A stretch of DNA of 59,808 nucleotides from Vallitalea maricola (GCF_036985595.1 NZ_BTPU01000012.1:1-59808), one strand, 5' to 3'; shown: positions 33,524 to 42,670, numbered from the stretch's first letter. A program made the numbers and translations. The notes: a model not told the origin generated them from the sequence alone.

Positions 33524-34000
33524 ATGGAAAAAAGAGGTGTAAGATTTTTAGTACCAAATGAATACGGACATCTTATACAAGATGTTCTGAATACTATAGA
33601 TATTGAAAGGTATTTCTGGCATATAGATTCAGATGAAATATATATAAGCAATGATAATGAAGGAATAATAGATAATTTATTTTCTAGAGATAAGAAAAAT
33701 AATATATTATCAGGAAAAAAATTTAAAAAGTTAATTAGTGAAAACATCTATTCTACTATATTTGGTGAATTCAAAGCTTTTACTAAGAGCTCAGAAGTAA
33801 CAGAGATAGATACATTTGAAGATTTTATAAAAAGTAAATGTGAAATAGTATTATTAATAGTTGATTCAATTTATTATGATATATATTGTAAAGATGTTAA
33901 TACCATACTGAGCATATATGAAAGTGCAGTGCAAAGTGGATATGATAATGTTGAATTTATTGATGAAAAAGATTCAAGAACAAGGTTATTAGTATGGTAA
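33524..34000 (+). CDS. DUF2691 family protein
   Basis: A 158-residue cytosolic protein of the DUF2691 family by pattern: RGVRFLVPNEYG, then YFWHIDSDEIYI, then a central TFEDFIKSKCEIVLLIVDSIYYDIYCKD and the tail RTRLLVW. The role of the family is unknown. It begins 12 bases after the SagB-type gene with GAAAGGAA before its ATG, so the two probably form one transcript. Confidence 0.8.
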   Translation: MEKRGVRFLVPNEYGHLIQDVLNTIDIERYFWHIDSDEIYISNDNEGIIDNLFSRDKKNNILSGKKFKKLISENIYSTIFGEFKAFTKSSEVTEIDTFEDFIKSKCEIVLLIVDSIYYDIYCKDVNTILSIYESAVQSGYDNVEFIDEKDSRTRLLVW

Positions 34001-34080
34001 TTTATTAATATTTAAGATTATGATAATACATCTTTAATAATATAATTTAGGAGAAGAAAAGAGGGAGCTAAATTAGTTTT

Positions 34081-34422
34081 TTACTCCCAAGATTTCCAAA
34101 CATCAGGTTCATAACCAACACTTGCTTTTTTACCGTTTCTAACAATAGGTGTTTTTAGTAATTGTGGATTCTCTAAAAGAATTTCTTGCATGGTATCACG
34201 GTCTTGAGTATACGCTAGAACGCTTTCTTTATAATTAGGAGATTCTTTATTAATAAGGTTTTCAATGCTAACGCTCTGTGCAATTGATTTTAGTTCACCT
34301 GGACTGAGACCTTTTTGGAATAAATCAATTTTTTGGAATTTGATACGACGCTCTTTAAAATATCTTTCAGCTTTTTTAGTATCAAAACATTTTTTGCTTC
34401 CGAATATTTGAATGTTCATCAT
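34081..34422 (-). CDS. ArsC/Spx-family thioredoxin-fold protein
   Basis: A 113-residue protein of the ArsC/YffB/Spx group. The N-terminal strand and loop read IQIFGSKKCFDTKKAERYFKER, with a single Cys in the active-site place (not the C-x-x-C of Spx). The late motif LLKTPIVRNGKKASVGYEPDVW matches the conserved cis-Pro region. Most proteins like this act as small reductases or regulators, and true arsenate reduction is not proven. Two start ATGs (34422, 34419) are adjacent behind AAGGAGA. It is convergent with the DUF2691 gene. Confidence 0.85.
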   Translation of the reverse strand: MMNIQIFGSKKCFDTKKAERYFKERRIKFQKIDLFQKGLSPGELKSIAQSVSIENLINKESPNYKESVLAYTQDRDTMQEILLENPQLLKTPIVRNGKKASVGYEPDVWKSWE

Positions 34423-34661
34423 GTTTCTCCTTAACTGTTTTTACTACAATAATTATACTAGTAATACTAGAAAAAGACAACTTCCATATAGAAATTATAC
34501 TTTGATATATACTGATGATTATAAGAACATATTGTAATGAGGATTAATAAAAATAATTATTTAGTAAAATAAATAATAACTTATAAATACCAGAATATAG
34601 TATAATATGGATTAAGACATAGAATCATTAATTCATATAAGTATATTGCTAGGAGTTGGAT

Positions 34662-35288
34662 ATGTATAATCTTAATGAGTTGAAAATAAGAAATTTTGAA
34701 ACTGAAGATGAAAGTAATATTTCAGAAATATTTCTAGATGGGTTTTATAGTAAAGTGAAAAATTTAATAGATTTACCTGACGAACACAAAATTGACTTTT
34801 TAAGAGATTTTGGAATCTTAGGAACCGAATATAAGGAAGGTCATTTTATTGCTGAGGTTGATGGTGATATTATAGGATTGATGCTTCTTAGATGGGTGGG
34901 ACAAAGAAAACAAAAGAGTAGACAGCTTAAGTTTTCTCAGTTAGTAAAGAAGTATGGATTTATACCAATTATAAAAACTATGGCTAAAATAATTATGATG
35001 AATCATGATCCTAAAAAAGGCGAGATTTATATAGAACATATAGCAGTATCAGAAAAAGCTAGAGGTCTTGGGATTGGTAGCATATTAATAGAAAAAGCAT
35101 TTAATACAGCTAAGTCCATGAAGGATATACATAAAGTAGGTCTAGCAGTAATTGAAGATAATCATAGAGCTCATAAGTTATATAAGAGATTAGGATTTCA
35201 GGATGCACGTAAAATAACTACCAGTTTGGGGAAGTGGGCAGTTGGTGTTTATCAATATACTGAAATGGAAAAAGCAATTACAGATTAA
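34662..35288 (+). CDS. GNAT-family N-acetyltransferase
   Basis: A 208-residue acetyltransferase. The GNAT core is clear: IEHIAVSEKARGLGIGSILIEKAF holds the acetyl-CoA loop (R-x-x-G-I-G), and VIEDNHRAHKLYKRLGF is the last motif. An N-terminal part with FLDGFYSKVKNLI suits the family of small metabolite or protein acetyltransferases. The ATG at 34662 was chosen because AGGAG lies seven bases before it; a TTG at 34656 sits too close. Its substrate cannot be read from sequence. A strong terminator follows. Confidence 0.88.
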   Translation: MYNLNELKIRNFETEDESNISEIFLDGFYSKVKNLIDLPDEHKIDFLRDFGILGTEYKEGHFIAEVDGDIIGLMLLRWVGQRKQKSRQLKFSQLVKKYGFIPIIKTMAKIIMMNHDPKKGEIYIEHIAVSEKARGLGIGSILIEKAFNTAKSMKDIHKVGLAVIEDNHRAHKLYKRLGFQDARKITTSLGKWAVGVYQYTEMEKAITD

Positions 35289-35313
35289 ACATATTAAGAG
35301 AATTGAAAAGGAG

Positions 35314-35358
35314 AAAGGTTATTGGGTTAAATGAATATTTATAACCTAATAACCTTTT
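35314..35358. terminator. Long hairpin terminator between convergent genes
   Basis: AAAGGTTATTGGGTTA (35314-35329) pairs over 16 bases with TAACCTAATAACCTTT (35342-35357), with one G-U pair, then a short T run. It can serve both the GNAT gene and the secreted gene at 35406. Confidence 0.8.
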
Positions 35359-35405
35359 GGTTTACAGCAATTATTTATATGTAAAGAATAAATAATTTTA
35401 TTTGG

Positions 35406-35822
35406 CTAATATACACTACATTTGTTTAATTGTTGCCAACTTGAATTACTTCCAAAGCTAGTTTCCGCCCGGACTTGGATAAAGTATATACCTGGTGCAA
35501 CGTTTGAAGTATCAAATACAACCATATCAAATTGTGGTGAAGAATCATGAACTTCTGTTTTGGTATATACTAGTTGACCACTAAGATTGTAAACTTTTGA
35601 TCTAATTGTAGCTGGATGAAAATTGAAATCCTTATCGACTACACAGAGATTCATTCTTGCTTTTACAACAGAATTTCTTGATACAGGATTAGGAAAAGGA
35701 TTTTTACTTACAAGATTAAATTTAAAATTCCATAACTCAGATGATGCTGAAATTGGTTGAATTAATGCCATAGTAAAGAGTAAAAAACAACATAATGATA
35801 CGAGTAATTTTCTTTTTTTCAT
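35406..35822 (-). CDS. Small secreted protein with a fibronectin-like (sorting-domain-like) body
   Basis: A 138-residue exported protein: MKKRKLLVSLCCFLLFTMALIQPISA is a signal peptide of about 26 residues. The rest is beta-rich with NPFPNP, a pattern used by T9SS-like and FN3-like folds, followed by KVYNLSGQLVYTKTEVHD and VAPGIYFIQVRAE. The same layout appears in C-terminal 'FlgD-like' Ig modules, so the protein is probably an all-beta single domain. ATG at 35822 follows AGGAGA on the minus strand; an upstream codon at 35852 lacks a ribosome site. Role unknown. Confidence 0.7.
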   Translation of the reverse strand: MKKRKLLVSLCCFLLFTMALIQPISASSELWNFKFNLVSKNPFPNPVSRNSVVKARMNLCVVDKDFNFHPATIRSKVYNLSGQLVYTKTEVHDSSPQFDMVVFDTSNVAPGIYFIQVRAETSFGSNSSWQQLNKCSVY

Positions 35823-36183
35823 TATACTATTCTCCTTTCTTTTGTATTTCAAAATTTGTAATAATATTATATAAATATATTACAAATATAAATGATTATA
35901 ACACATTACAGCATAAATGTATATTAAAAATTTATAATATTTAGCATTTTATATAATTATTTTTACTATTTAACATATAAAAATATAATTTGCATTATTC
36001 TAAAAATGTATTTATTTGTGTTTTTAGGCGGATTCATATATATTCATAATTTATCTAGTTGCCAAAAGGAATTTATTTAATATAATTATTAGAATTATGT
36101 TATAATATATTCGGTAAACTAATACATAATTATTAAAAATTTAAGTAGTTGATAGTAAAAAAAGCTAGTAGAGGTGGAATAAT
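35823..36183. other. AT-rich divergent intergenic region
   Basis: A 361-base gap with AGGAGA for the minus-strand secreted gene at one end. At the other is a promoter TTGCCA (36059-36064), 16 bases, TATAAT (36081-36086) for the S51 peptidase operon. No other structure is evident. Confidence 0.5.
36059..36086 (+). promoter_or_regulatory. Promoter of the S51 peptidase operon
   Basis: TTGCCA and TATAAT with a 16-base spacer, about 100 bases ahead of the first ATG. Confidence 0.55.
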
Positions 36184-36861
36184 ATGATATATTTACTAGG
36201 TGGAGGCTTTGGATTTAAAGAGGATTTACAGAATGAATTTAAATCAGTTTTAAAAAATAAAAATAGCATTACTTTTATACCAACATCTCCACAAGATAGA
36301 AGTAAGTGCGAGAAATATAAAAAAGTCAATTTATCGTGGTTTAGTGATATAGGAATCAATTTTGATAATGTTAGTATGATTAATCAAGAAGATGATGTTA
36401 TCTCAGCACAAGATAAAATAATTAAAAGTAATATTATATTTTTAATGGGTGGTGACCCAATTACTCAATTAAAATTTATATCAGATAAAAAATTAGAAAA
36501 TTGTTTATTAGAATATGAAGGAATAATAATAGGTATTAGCGCAGGAGCTTTATCAATATGCAAAAAATGTATTCTCACAAAAGATCAAGATTATCCTGAA
36601 AATATAGTTGTAGATGGGATAAATTTAACTAATGGCATTAATGTTGATGTGCATTATACTAACGAGCATGATGAAAATTTGTACCAAATAATTAAAGAGC
36701 ATAAAATAGACAAAGTATATGCAATACCCGAAGATGGTGCTTTAAGAATAGATAATGATAGTATAAAGTTTGTAGGTGAAGATGAGTTTTATATTATTAA
36801 GCAAGGATTAAAAGAACAAGTAAATATAACAGAAATAGATTCCCCAATTGAGGGATTATAA
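36184..36861 (+). CDS. S51-family peptidase (cyanophycinase/PepE-like)
   Basis: A 225-residue protein of the class I glutamine-amidotransferase-like fold used by S51 serine peptidases. The nucleophile elbow is GISAGAL with Ser119. It is preceded by FLMGGDPITQLKF, a family mark, and followed by DVHYTNEHDENLY, with a possible His. PepE cuts N-terminal Asp dipeptides, and cyanophycinase cuts Asp-Arg polymers; this one is probably a small dipeptidase. AGAGGTGG precedes the ATG. It forms an operon with the nitrilase-type gene 11 bases downstream. Confidence 0.85.
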   Translation: MIYLLGGGFGFKEDLQNEFKSVLKNKNSITFIPTSPQDRSKCEKYKKVNLSWFSDIGINFDNVSMINQEDDVISAQDKIIKSNIIFLMGGDPITQLKFISDKKLENCLLEYEGIIIGISAGALSICKKCILTKDQDYPENIVVDGINLTNGINVDVHYTNEHDENLYQIIKEHKIDKVYAIPEDGALRIDNDSIKFVGEDEFYIIKQGLKEQVNITEIDSPIEGL

Positions 36862-36872
36862 GGAGGTAACTC

Positions 36873-37790
36873 ATGAATCTAAAAATAGCACTACTACAAC
36901 TAGAACCAAACAAAAATGATCAATTAGCTAATCATATAAAAGCTGATGCCTATTGTCGCAAAGCAGCTAAGTTAGGTGCTGATATCGCATTATTACCAGA
37001 GATGTGGAATATAGGATATACTCCATATCATCATGAAGTATGGGATTATAGTTACGACCCACGAAAACCTAAATATCCAGAACTACTGGAAAAATGGAAA
37101 CACCAAAGTATTTCAACGGATAGTGATAATATAAAACATTTTCAATATTTAGCAAAAGAGCTTAATATGGCAATCGGTATAACATATCTAGAAACTTATA
37201 ATAATGGAAATCCTAGAAATACTTTATCAATAATTGATCGCAATGGTAATATTGTTATGACATATGCGAAAGTACATACATGTGATTTTTCTTTAGAATA
37301 TCATTGTACTTCTGGTGATGAATTCAAAGTTATTGAATTAGATACAGCAAAAGGTAATGTAAAAATAGGTGATATGATATGTTATGATAGAGAATTTCCA
37401 GAGAGTGCACGTGTATTAATGTTAAAAGGAGCAGAAATAATCTTAGTACCTAACGCTTGCGGATTAGAAATTAACAGAATGTCCCAGATTAGGACTAGGG
37501 CTTATGAAAACATGGTAGGTATAGCAGTATGCAATTATGCAGGTGAAGACTTCGGTCATTCGATAGCATTTGATGGAATGGGATTTGATAACAAAGGTAA
37601 TTCTAGGGATATGAAATTAGTAGAAGCAGATGAAAGTGAAGGAATATTCATGGCTGAGTATGATCTTGATAATCTAAGAGACTATAGAAATAGAGAAACT
37701 TGGGGAAATGCATTCAGAAAGCCTGAAACGTATAGAGATATTGTTTCTACAGAGGTCAAAGCTCCCTTTATAAGGGAATTAAGGAGGTAA
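36873..37790 (+). CDS. Carbon-nitrogen hydrolase (nitrilase superfamily)
   Basis: A 305-residue amidase of the nitrilase fold. The catalytic triad is readable: Glu43 (ALLPEMWNIGY), Lys133 (MTYAKVHTCDF) and Cys170 (GDMICYDREFPE). It would hydrolyse an amide such as a carbamoyl or an omega-amide. The pairing with an S51 peptidase suggests that it degrades modified dipeptides or amides, but the substrate is open. AAGGAGG at perfect spacing precedes the ATG. The third gene starts nine bases after its stop. Confidence 0.92.
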   Translation: MNLKIALLQLEPNKNDQLANHIKADAYCRKAAKLGADIALLPEMWNIGYTPYHHEVWDYSYDPRKPKYPELLEKWKHQSISTDSDNIKHFQYLAKELNMAIGITYLETYNNGNPRNTLSIIDRNGNIVMTYAKVHTCDFSLEYHCTSGDEFKVIELDTAKGNVKIGDMICYDREFPESARVLMLKGAEIILVPNACGLEINRMSQIRTRAYENMVGIAVCNYAGEDFGHSIAFDGMGFDNKGNSRDMKLVEADESEGIFMAEYDLDNLRDYRNRETWGNAFRKPETYRDIVSTEVKAPFIRELRR

Positions 37791-37799
37791 GATATAAAA

Positions 37800-38228
37800 A
37801 TGACTTTTTTTGAATGTGAAACTCTAGGAGGAAAAGCTAAAAAATTCAAATGGAAGTATTGTGAAGATGAAGGATTAACAATCTACAGGGTATTTTCAAA
37901 AGGTTCTAAGCACATTTCAATTTTCTCAGATAATGATCTGGATAATATTATAGATTTTCTTAAAAATAAACAAGAATTACCATTAGCTAATAGTGTTGAT
38001 AAAATGAAAAATGGTACTGAAAAAGAGGGTTTTGGTAGCTTTATCTACGACAAGATTAATGCTGATACTAAATTTGCCCAATCTGCCAGTCAGCTGGTCG
38101 CCATATTAATTTCAGCAGGTATTATTGGTTATAATGGAGCAAAAAGAAATATGATATTCTATTATAAGGATAGTAATTGGAAAATAAAATTAATTAAATA
38201 CACAAATTTAAAAACCCATCATTCCTAG
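37800..38228 (+). CDS. Unknown protein, third gene of the S51/nitrilase operon
   Basis: A 142-residue protein that I do not recognise. The first part is beta-rich with SKGSKHISIFSDNDL. A hydrophobic stretch (SQLVAILISAGIIGYNGAKR) near residues 97-116 may be a single membrane helix or a buried helix. AAGGAGG precedes its ATG. The stop codon lies inside the loop of the operon terminator at 38210-38242. Its link to the two upstream enzymes is only by operon. Confidence 0.7.
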   Translation: MTFFECETLGGKAKKFKWKYCEDEGLTIYRVFSKGSKHISIFSDNDLDNIIDFLKNKQELPLANSVDKMKNGTEKEGFGSFIYDKINADTKFAQSASQLVAILISAGIIGYNGAKRNMIFYYKDSNWKIKLIKYTNLKTHHS

Positions 38229-38242
38229 AATAATGGGTTTTT
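38210..38242 (+). terminator. Terminator overlapping the end of the gene at 37800
   Basis: AAAACCCATCATTC pairs with GAATAATGGGTTTTT (with one mismatch), the loop being CTA. The TAG stop codon straddles the loop and the 3' arm. A T run ends the hairpin. Confidence 0.8.
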
Positions 38243-38254
38243 AAAATAGTATTA

Positions 38255-39499
38255 TTACTCAACTACAATATACTTTCCTAGCTCCTCAAAGAAATCAGAA
38301 TATACTCCAGTAATCATTATATTTTTATCATCTGACTTAATCTCCAAAACAAAAGAATTTTCTCCTGATGATTTTGTTAGCTGTATATTTTTATAGTCAA
38401 ATTTTACTGTTTCTTTATCTTCATCATTATAGATACTAAGTCCATCGCTGAGAATTTCTACTTTTCCATAGTACTGATTACCATCTTCTGTAATAGATAC
38501 TGAATATGATGCTGATTCATTAGAAGCATTAGTGTCTGATTCAGGGTTAGTGGTAGTTTCATTATTATCAGTTATTTCTGGTACAATACTTTGTGGATTT
38601 TCTATACCAGTTCTTTCTTCAACTAATAGTTCTGTATTTATTGATTTGGCTAACTCAGCTAATTGTTTTTCAGCTTCTTCCTTGGTTGCAAAAGAGCTAA
38701 TTTCTACAAAGAATAATCCATTTTCATCTTTAAGGATTCTTGGTTCATAATCACCTATAAAGCCTTCTTCCAAGGAACCTAAAGCTGCACCATATTCATA
38801 TGATTGAGTTCTTAATGAGTATGTTTTCTTTTCTTGATAATCCTTATCTTCTTTTAATCCAACAATTATACTTGCTGGAGATTTTCTTTCCTCAACCTTG
38901 TACTCAACAGGACCATTAAATTCAATAACAAATCGAATCATAGAATCGTCTAAAGTAATAATTTTATATACATCTTTCACATACTTATTTTCTAGCAGTT
39001 TTTCGAAGTTTTCTTCAGCAGAGAAAGCTCTAGCACCTCCTATTTCAAATGTCATTGTATATGGATTTTCATTATAACTCACTTTATAAGCTCCTACATT
39101 TTCTTGTAATCCATCATCTTGTGAGAAGTTTATAATAATATTTTCATATCCATCTTTTTCAAAGGAATCTATATCGCTTATATCGGTTCCATCTGTTATT
39201 GAACCTCCGCCTGATTTGCCATTATTGAATTGAAGAACTTTTACAAGATTTCCAACATAAGGTATATCCTGTAAAAATTTTGCAAAGGATGATGACATAT
39301 TGATTCCTGCTGTAACCAATGTCAGAGCAACGGCAAAACTAGCACATATTTTAAGTAGTGTATTTTTAGTATTCTTATTATTTTTATTCATTTGTGAACG
39401 CCCTCTTTCTATACCCGCCTGTATATTATCGTTAAGTTCTGTAGGAATTTGGATTCCATCATAATCTTTTTTTAATTCAAACAAGCTGTTTTTATTCAT
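38255..39499 (-). CDS. Anti-sigma factor-type membrane protein (DUF4179-like)
   Basis: A 414-residue protein with a cytosolic N-terminus of about 45 residues, one membrane helix near residues 46-66 (LLKICASFAVALTLVTAG) and a large outer part. The IPYVGNLVKVLQ section after the helix is typical of DUF4179 proteins that partner ECF sigma factors. The outer part has a beta-rich repeat near residues 120-240 and a stretch near 255-290 (LFFVEISSFATKEEAEKQLAELAK) that recalls SPOR wall-binding modules. It begins five bases after the sigma gene stop. It should hold the sigma factor inactive at the membrane. Confidence 0.8.
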   Translation of the reverse strand: MNKNSLFELKKDYDGIQIPTELNDNIQAGIERGRSQMNKNNKNTKNTLLKICASFAVALTLVTAGINMSSSFAKFLQDIPYVGNLVKVLQFNNGKSGGGSITDGTDISDIDSFEKDGYENIIINFSQDDGLQENVGAYKVSYNENPYTMTFEIGGARAFSAEENFEKLLENKYVKDVYKIITLDDSMIRFVIEFNGPVEYKVEERKSPASIIVGLKEDKDYQEKKTYSLRTQSYEYGAALGSLEEGFIGDYEPRILKDENGLFFVEISSFATKEEAEKQLAELAKSINTELLVEERTGIENPQSIVPEITDNNETTTNPESDTNASNESASYSVSITEDGNQYYGKVEILSDGLSIYNDEDKETVKFDYKNIQLTKSSGENSFVLEIKSDDKNIMITGVYSDFFEELGKYIVVE

Positions 39500-39504
39500 A
39501 TTTT

Positions 39505-40017
39505 CTACTCCTTCAAATCAATTTTCATTTCTTTTAGAGTTCTATAGAGTATTGTCTTTACAGTACTTGTTGGTAACTCTAAAATATTTGCGATTTCCTC
39601 AAGCTTCATATCCTCAAAAAACCTTAGAATGATAATGGTCTTTTGTTTTTCAGTAAGTTTATCCAGAGCTTCTCTGACAATAAGCTTTGCATGTAGATTT
39701 TCATTACTAGAATCACTCATATTTTCAATGTAACTCATATCTATTGATACTATTTTCCTGTTTTTATTAATAAAGTCAATAGAAGTGTTGATTAAAATCC
39801 TCGTTAACCAGGTTTTTTCATATTGCACTTTTTTTATTTTATGATATGAGATATAAGCTTTGTAAACTGATTCTTGTACGATATCTAAAGCATCCTCTTT
39901 ATTTTTTACATAGCTATATGCAATTTTATATAATTTATCTTGATTTTGATTTATCAAAGATAGAAAATTATCCTCTCTCTCTTTGACGTAATTTTTCTTT
40001 TTAAGACCAAAGGTCAT
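39505..40017 (-). CDS. ECF-type RNA polymerase sigma factor
   Basis: A 170-residue sigma factor. Region 2 is near residues 16-80 (LYKIAYSYVKNKEDALDIVQES, then KTWLTRILINTSIDFI). Region 4 is near residues 112-165 (LTEKQKTIIILRFFEDMKLEEIANILELPTSTVKTILYRTLKEMK) with the helix-turn-helix. The ATG at 40017 was chosen because AAGGA precedes it; a GTG at 40059 sits next to the promoter, in a palindrome. SigW/SigV-type promoters begin TGAAAC, and such a motif lies just upstream at 40087-40092. The sigma factor therefore probably turns on its own operon. Confidence 0.9.
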   Translation of the reverse strand: MTFGLKKKNYVKEREDNFLSLINQNQDKLYKIAYSYVKNKEDALDIVQESVYKAYISYHKIKKVQYEKTWLTRILINTSIDFINKNRKIVSIDMSYIENMSDSSNENLHAKLIVREALDKLTEKQKTIIILRFFEDMKLEEIANILELPTSTVKTILYRTLKEMKIDLKE

Positions 40018-40039
40018 ATCTTCACGTCCTTGTACATGT

Positions 40040-40055
40040 AATTGAAATTTCAATT
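40040..40055. promoter_or_regulatory. Perfect 16-base palindrome before the sigma gene
   Basis: AATTGAAATTTCAATT is its own reverse complement. It sits between the likely promoter (40065-40092) and the ribosome site, within the 5' untranslated region. It could be a repressor site or an RNA stem. Confidence 0.55.
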
Positions 40056-40064
40056 TCACTAATT

Positions 40065-40092
40065 AGACTATTAAACATTCCAAAAAGTTTCA
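40065..40092 (-). promoter_or_regulatory. ECF-type promoter of the sigma/anti-sigma operon
   Basis: On the minus strand, TGAAAC (40092-40087), 16 bases and TAGTCT (40070-40065). SigW-group promoters have TGAAAC and a CGTA-like -10, so the -35 is a perfect match and the -10 a moderate one. Confidence 0.5.
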
Positions 40093-40304
40093 AATTTCTT
40101 TTAGCATTTTTTATATACTAATAATTATACCTTTAAAATCTAAGAATTATATATAAAATTATAATAATCGTCCATACTTATTTTGGGAATTTTATGATAA
40201 TATGGTTAAAAGAATATATATTAATGCTATAATTGGGGATAATGACTTATAATTCGACTAAGCTTATATATTCTTTAAATATTACATGAAAGGAATTGTA
40301 TTGT

Positions 40305-42668
40305 ATGAGGAAAAAGGTATCTAAAACATTTCATTTTATTCTAGCTGTTAGTTTAATTTTAAGTATGATGATGGTTCGCCCATTATCGGTACAAGCAAGT
40401 GGAACAACATATTATATTGATTCTGTTAACGGAAATGATACCAATAATGGGATGAGTACTAATACTTCTTGGAAGTCTCTGGAGAAAATTAATTCTATGG
40501 TATTTTCACCAGGGGATAAGATATTGTTAAAAGCTGGTGGTGTATGGAATGGTCAGTTGAAACCTAGGGGTTCAGGTACAGAAGGTAATCCAATAATTAT
40601 TGATATGTATGGAAGTGGAGATAAACCAATAATTAATGGACAGGGTCAGGTGTTGATTACGTTATATCTATATAATGAACAATACTGGGAAATCAATAAC
40701 CTAGAGATAACTAATCAAGGTACGTCTGAATTAACTGGTAGAACAGGAGTGAAGGTAGAGGCTAATGACTATGGTGTAGCAAATCATATCTATCTAAAAA
40801 ATCTAGATGTTCATAATGTTAATGGTGATAGTGTTAAAAAAGATACAGGCAATGGTGGAATATTTTTTGTTATAACAGGAAACTCCATAAAAACTAAGTT
40901 CAATGATGTATTGATAGAAGATTGCTCAGTTAAAAATGTTAATAGAACAGGTATTTCTGTTGGTTTTACTTCAGGGGCTTCCTTATATGATGGTTATGGG
41001 GGCAGATATCCTCATCATATAGTGGAAGACTATTCTTCTGAAAACGTAGTCATTAGAAACAATTATGTAGAAGCAGCAGGTGGAGATGCTATAGTTCTTA
41101 TGTTCTGCGATTATCCTATTATTGAATATAATGTAGCTAATGGTTGTAATACAACATCAGCTAATGCTGGACAATATAGTGCAGGAATATGGCCATGGCG
41201 ATGTGATGATGCTTTATTCCAATATAATGAGGTATATGGTACTAAGTATAATGGTGATGGTCAAGCTTATGACTGTGACTACAGCAATAGAACCGTATAT
41301 CAGTATAATTACAGTCATGATAATGAAGGCGGATTCATGTTGATGTGCCAAGACGAATCTAATGATTCTGTTGTAAGGTATAATATAAGTCAAAATGACA
41401 GAGCAGGTATTTTATCTACTTCAGGCAAATCATCTGGACATATCTATAATAACGTATTTTATATAGGACAGGGGTTAAGTACTACTCCATGGAGATATAC
41501 TGGTTCAGGTGATATGAAGGTGTCCAATAATATTTTTTACAATCTTGGTACTTCAAAATCAGTAACTTGGCCTTCCAATGTTACATATAGCCACAATAAT
41601 TATTATGGTTTTAATAACCATCCAAATGACCCTAACAAGAATACAGATGATCCACAATTCATCAATGCTGGAAGTGGTGGATTAGGTATAGATACAGTAG
41701 ATGGATACAAACTAAATCCTAATTCAAGTCTAATCAATTCAGGTACTCCTATTTTATATAGTGGAGGTAAGGATTACTGGGGAAATGAATTATATTATGA
41801 TAAATCTGATATTGGAGCTTTTGAATATCCAGTAGGAGATATTACAGCTCCTGAATATATTAACAGGGTTATAAATGAAGGTTTTGAAACTGGACAAGGT
41901 TCACCTTTCTATTCTTGGAATTCATCAGTCTCCAATAGTAATCAGCGTACTGGTGATTATTGTGGAAAAGTGAATAAATATGGTTCATGGGAACAAGTTG
42001 TTAATGTACAACCTAATAAAACATATACTTTAACAGGCTGGATGGCAGTAGAGAATCAAGGCGATGAATTTTGGTTAGGTGTTAAAGATTATGGTGGAAA
42101 TGAAATTCATACAACAGTTGATTCAACATCATATTCACAAGGTAGTATCCAGTTCACTACAGGACCATCTGCTAGTACAGCTATAATATATGCACATAGA
42201 CCTAATACAGGATATGGAGCAGGATATGTTGATGATATGGCAGTGATAATGGATCAACAACAACCTGTTGTTAATCTTGTTAAAAATGAAGGACTTGAAA
42301 CTGGAAACGGAGATTCTTGGAATGATTGGAATTCATCTATTTCCAGCAGTAATCAACGAACAGGTAGTTATTGTGGAAAGGTGAATAAATACGGTTCATG
42401 GGAGCAGGTTATTAATGTTGAGCCACAAAAAACTTACACTCTTACAGGATGGTTGAAAGTAGAGAATCAAGGAGATGATTTTAGGCTTGGAGTCAAGGAA
42501 TATGGAGGTGACTCTGTTAGCGTTTCTATAAATTCTACATCCTATACTCAGGGAACGGTACAATTTACTACTGGAAGATTCAATACTAGCGCAATAATAT
42601 ACATGTATAGACCAGATACAGGAATAGGCGCAGGGTATGGAGACGATTTTCAGGTAATGAGTGAATAA
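40305..42668 (+). CDS. Secreted beta-helix protein with two carbohydrate-binding-like modules
   Basis: A 787-residue exported protein. A signal peptide ends near VQA-SG (about residue 30). Residues of about 35-510 are a right-handed parallel beta-helix: the opening YYIDSVNGNDTNNG and PGDKILLKAGGVWNGQL are typical of polysaccharide lyases and related hydrolases. Two similar modules of about 130 residues follow (41866-42252 and 42271-42660). Each has NEGFETG, then NSNQRTGDYCGKVNKYGSWE, and resembles CBM4/9-type binding domains. The ATG at 40305 was chosen for its AAAGGA. It probably attacks a plant or algal polysaccharide outside the cell; the substrate is unknown. Confidence 0.85.
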   Translation: MRKKVSKTFHFILAVSLILSMMMVRPLSVQASGTTYYIDSVNGNDTNNGMSTNTSWKSLEKINSMVFSPGDKILLKAGGVWNGQLKPRGSGTEGNPIIIDMYGSGDKPIINGQGQVLITLYLYNEQYWEINNLEITNQGTSELTGRTGVKVEANDYGVANHIYLKNLDVHNVNGDSVKKDTGNGGIFFVITGNSIKTKFNDVLIEDCSVKNVNRTGISVGFTSGASLYDGYGGRYPHHIVEDYSSENVVIRNNYVEAAGGDAIVLMFCDYPIIEYNVANGCNTTSANAGQYSAGIWPWRCDDALFQYNEVYGTKYNGDGQAYDCDYSNRTVYQYNYSHDNEGGFMLMCQDESNDSVVRYNISQNDRAGILSTSGKSSGHIYNNVFYIGQGLSTTPWRYTGSGDMKVSNNIFYNLGTSKSVTWPSNVTYSHNNYYGFNNHPNDPNKNTDDPQFINAGSGGLGIDTVDGYKLNPNSSLINSGTPILYSGGKDYWGNELYYDKSDIGAFEYPVGDITAPEYINRVINEGFETGQGSPFYSWNSSVSNSNQRTGDYCGKVNKYGSWEQVVNVQPNKTYTLTGWMAVENQGDEFWLGVKDYGGNEIHTTVDSTSYSQGSIQFTTGPSASTAIIYAHRPNTGYGAGYVDDMAVIMDQQQPVVNLVKNEGLETGNGDSWNDWNSSISSSNQRTGSYCGKVNKYGSWEQVINVEPQKTYTLTGWLKVENQGDDFRLGVKEYGGDSVSVSINSTSYTQGTVQFTTGRFNTSAIIYMYRPDTGIGAGYGDDFQVMSE

Positions 42669-42670
42669 GT

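Noticed and set aside
34081..34422. True arsenate reductase or Spx regulator
   Set aside because: The active site has a single Cys and no arsenic genes are near; only the fold family is called.
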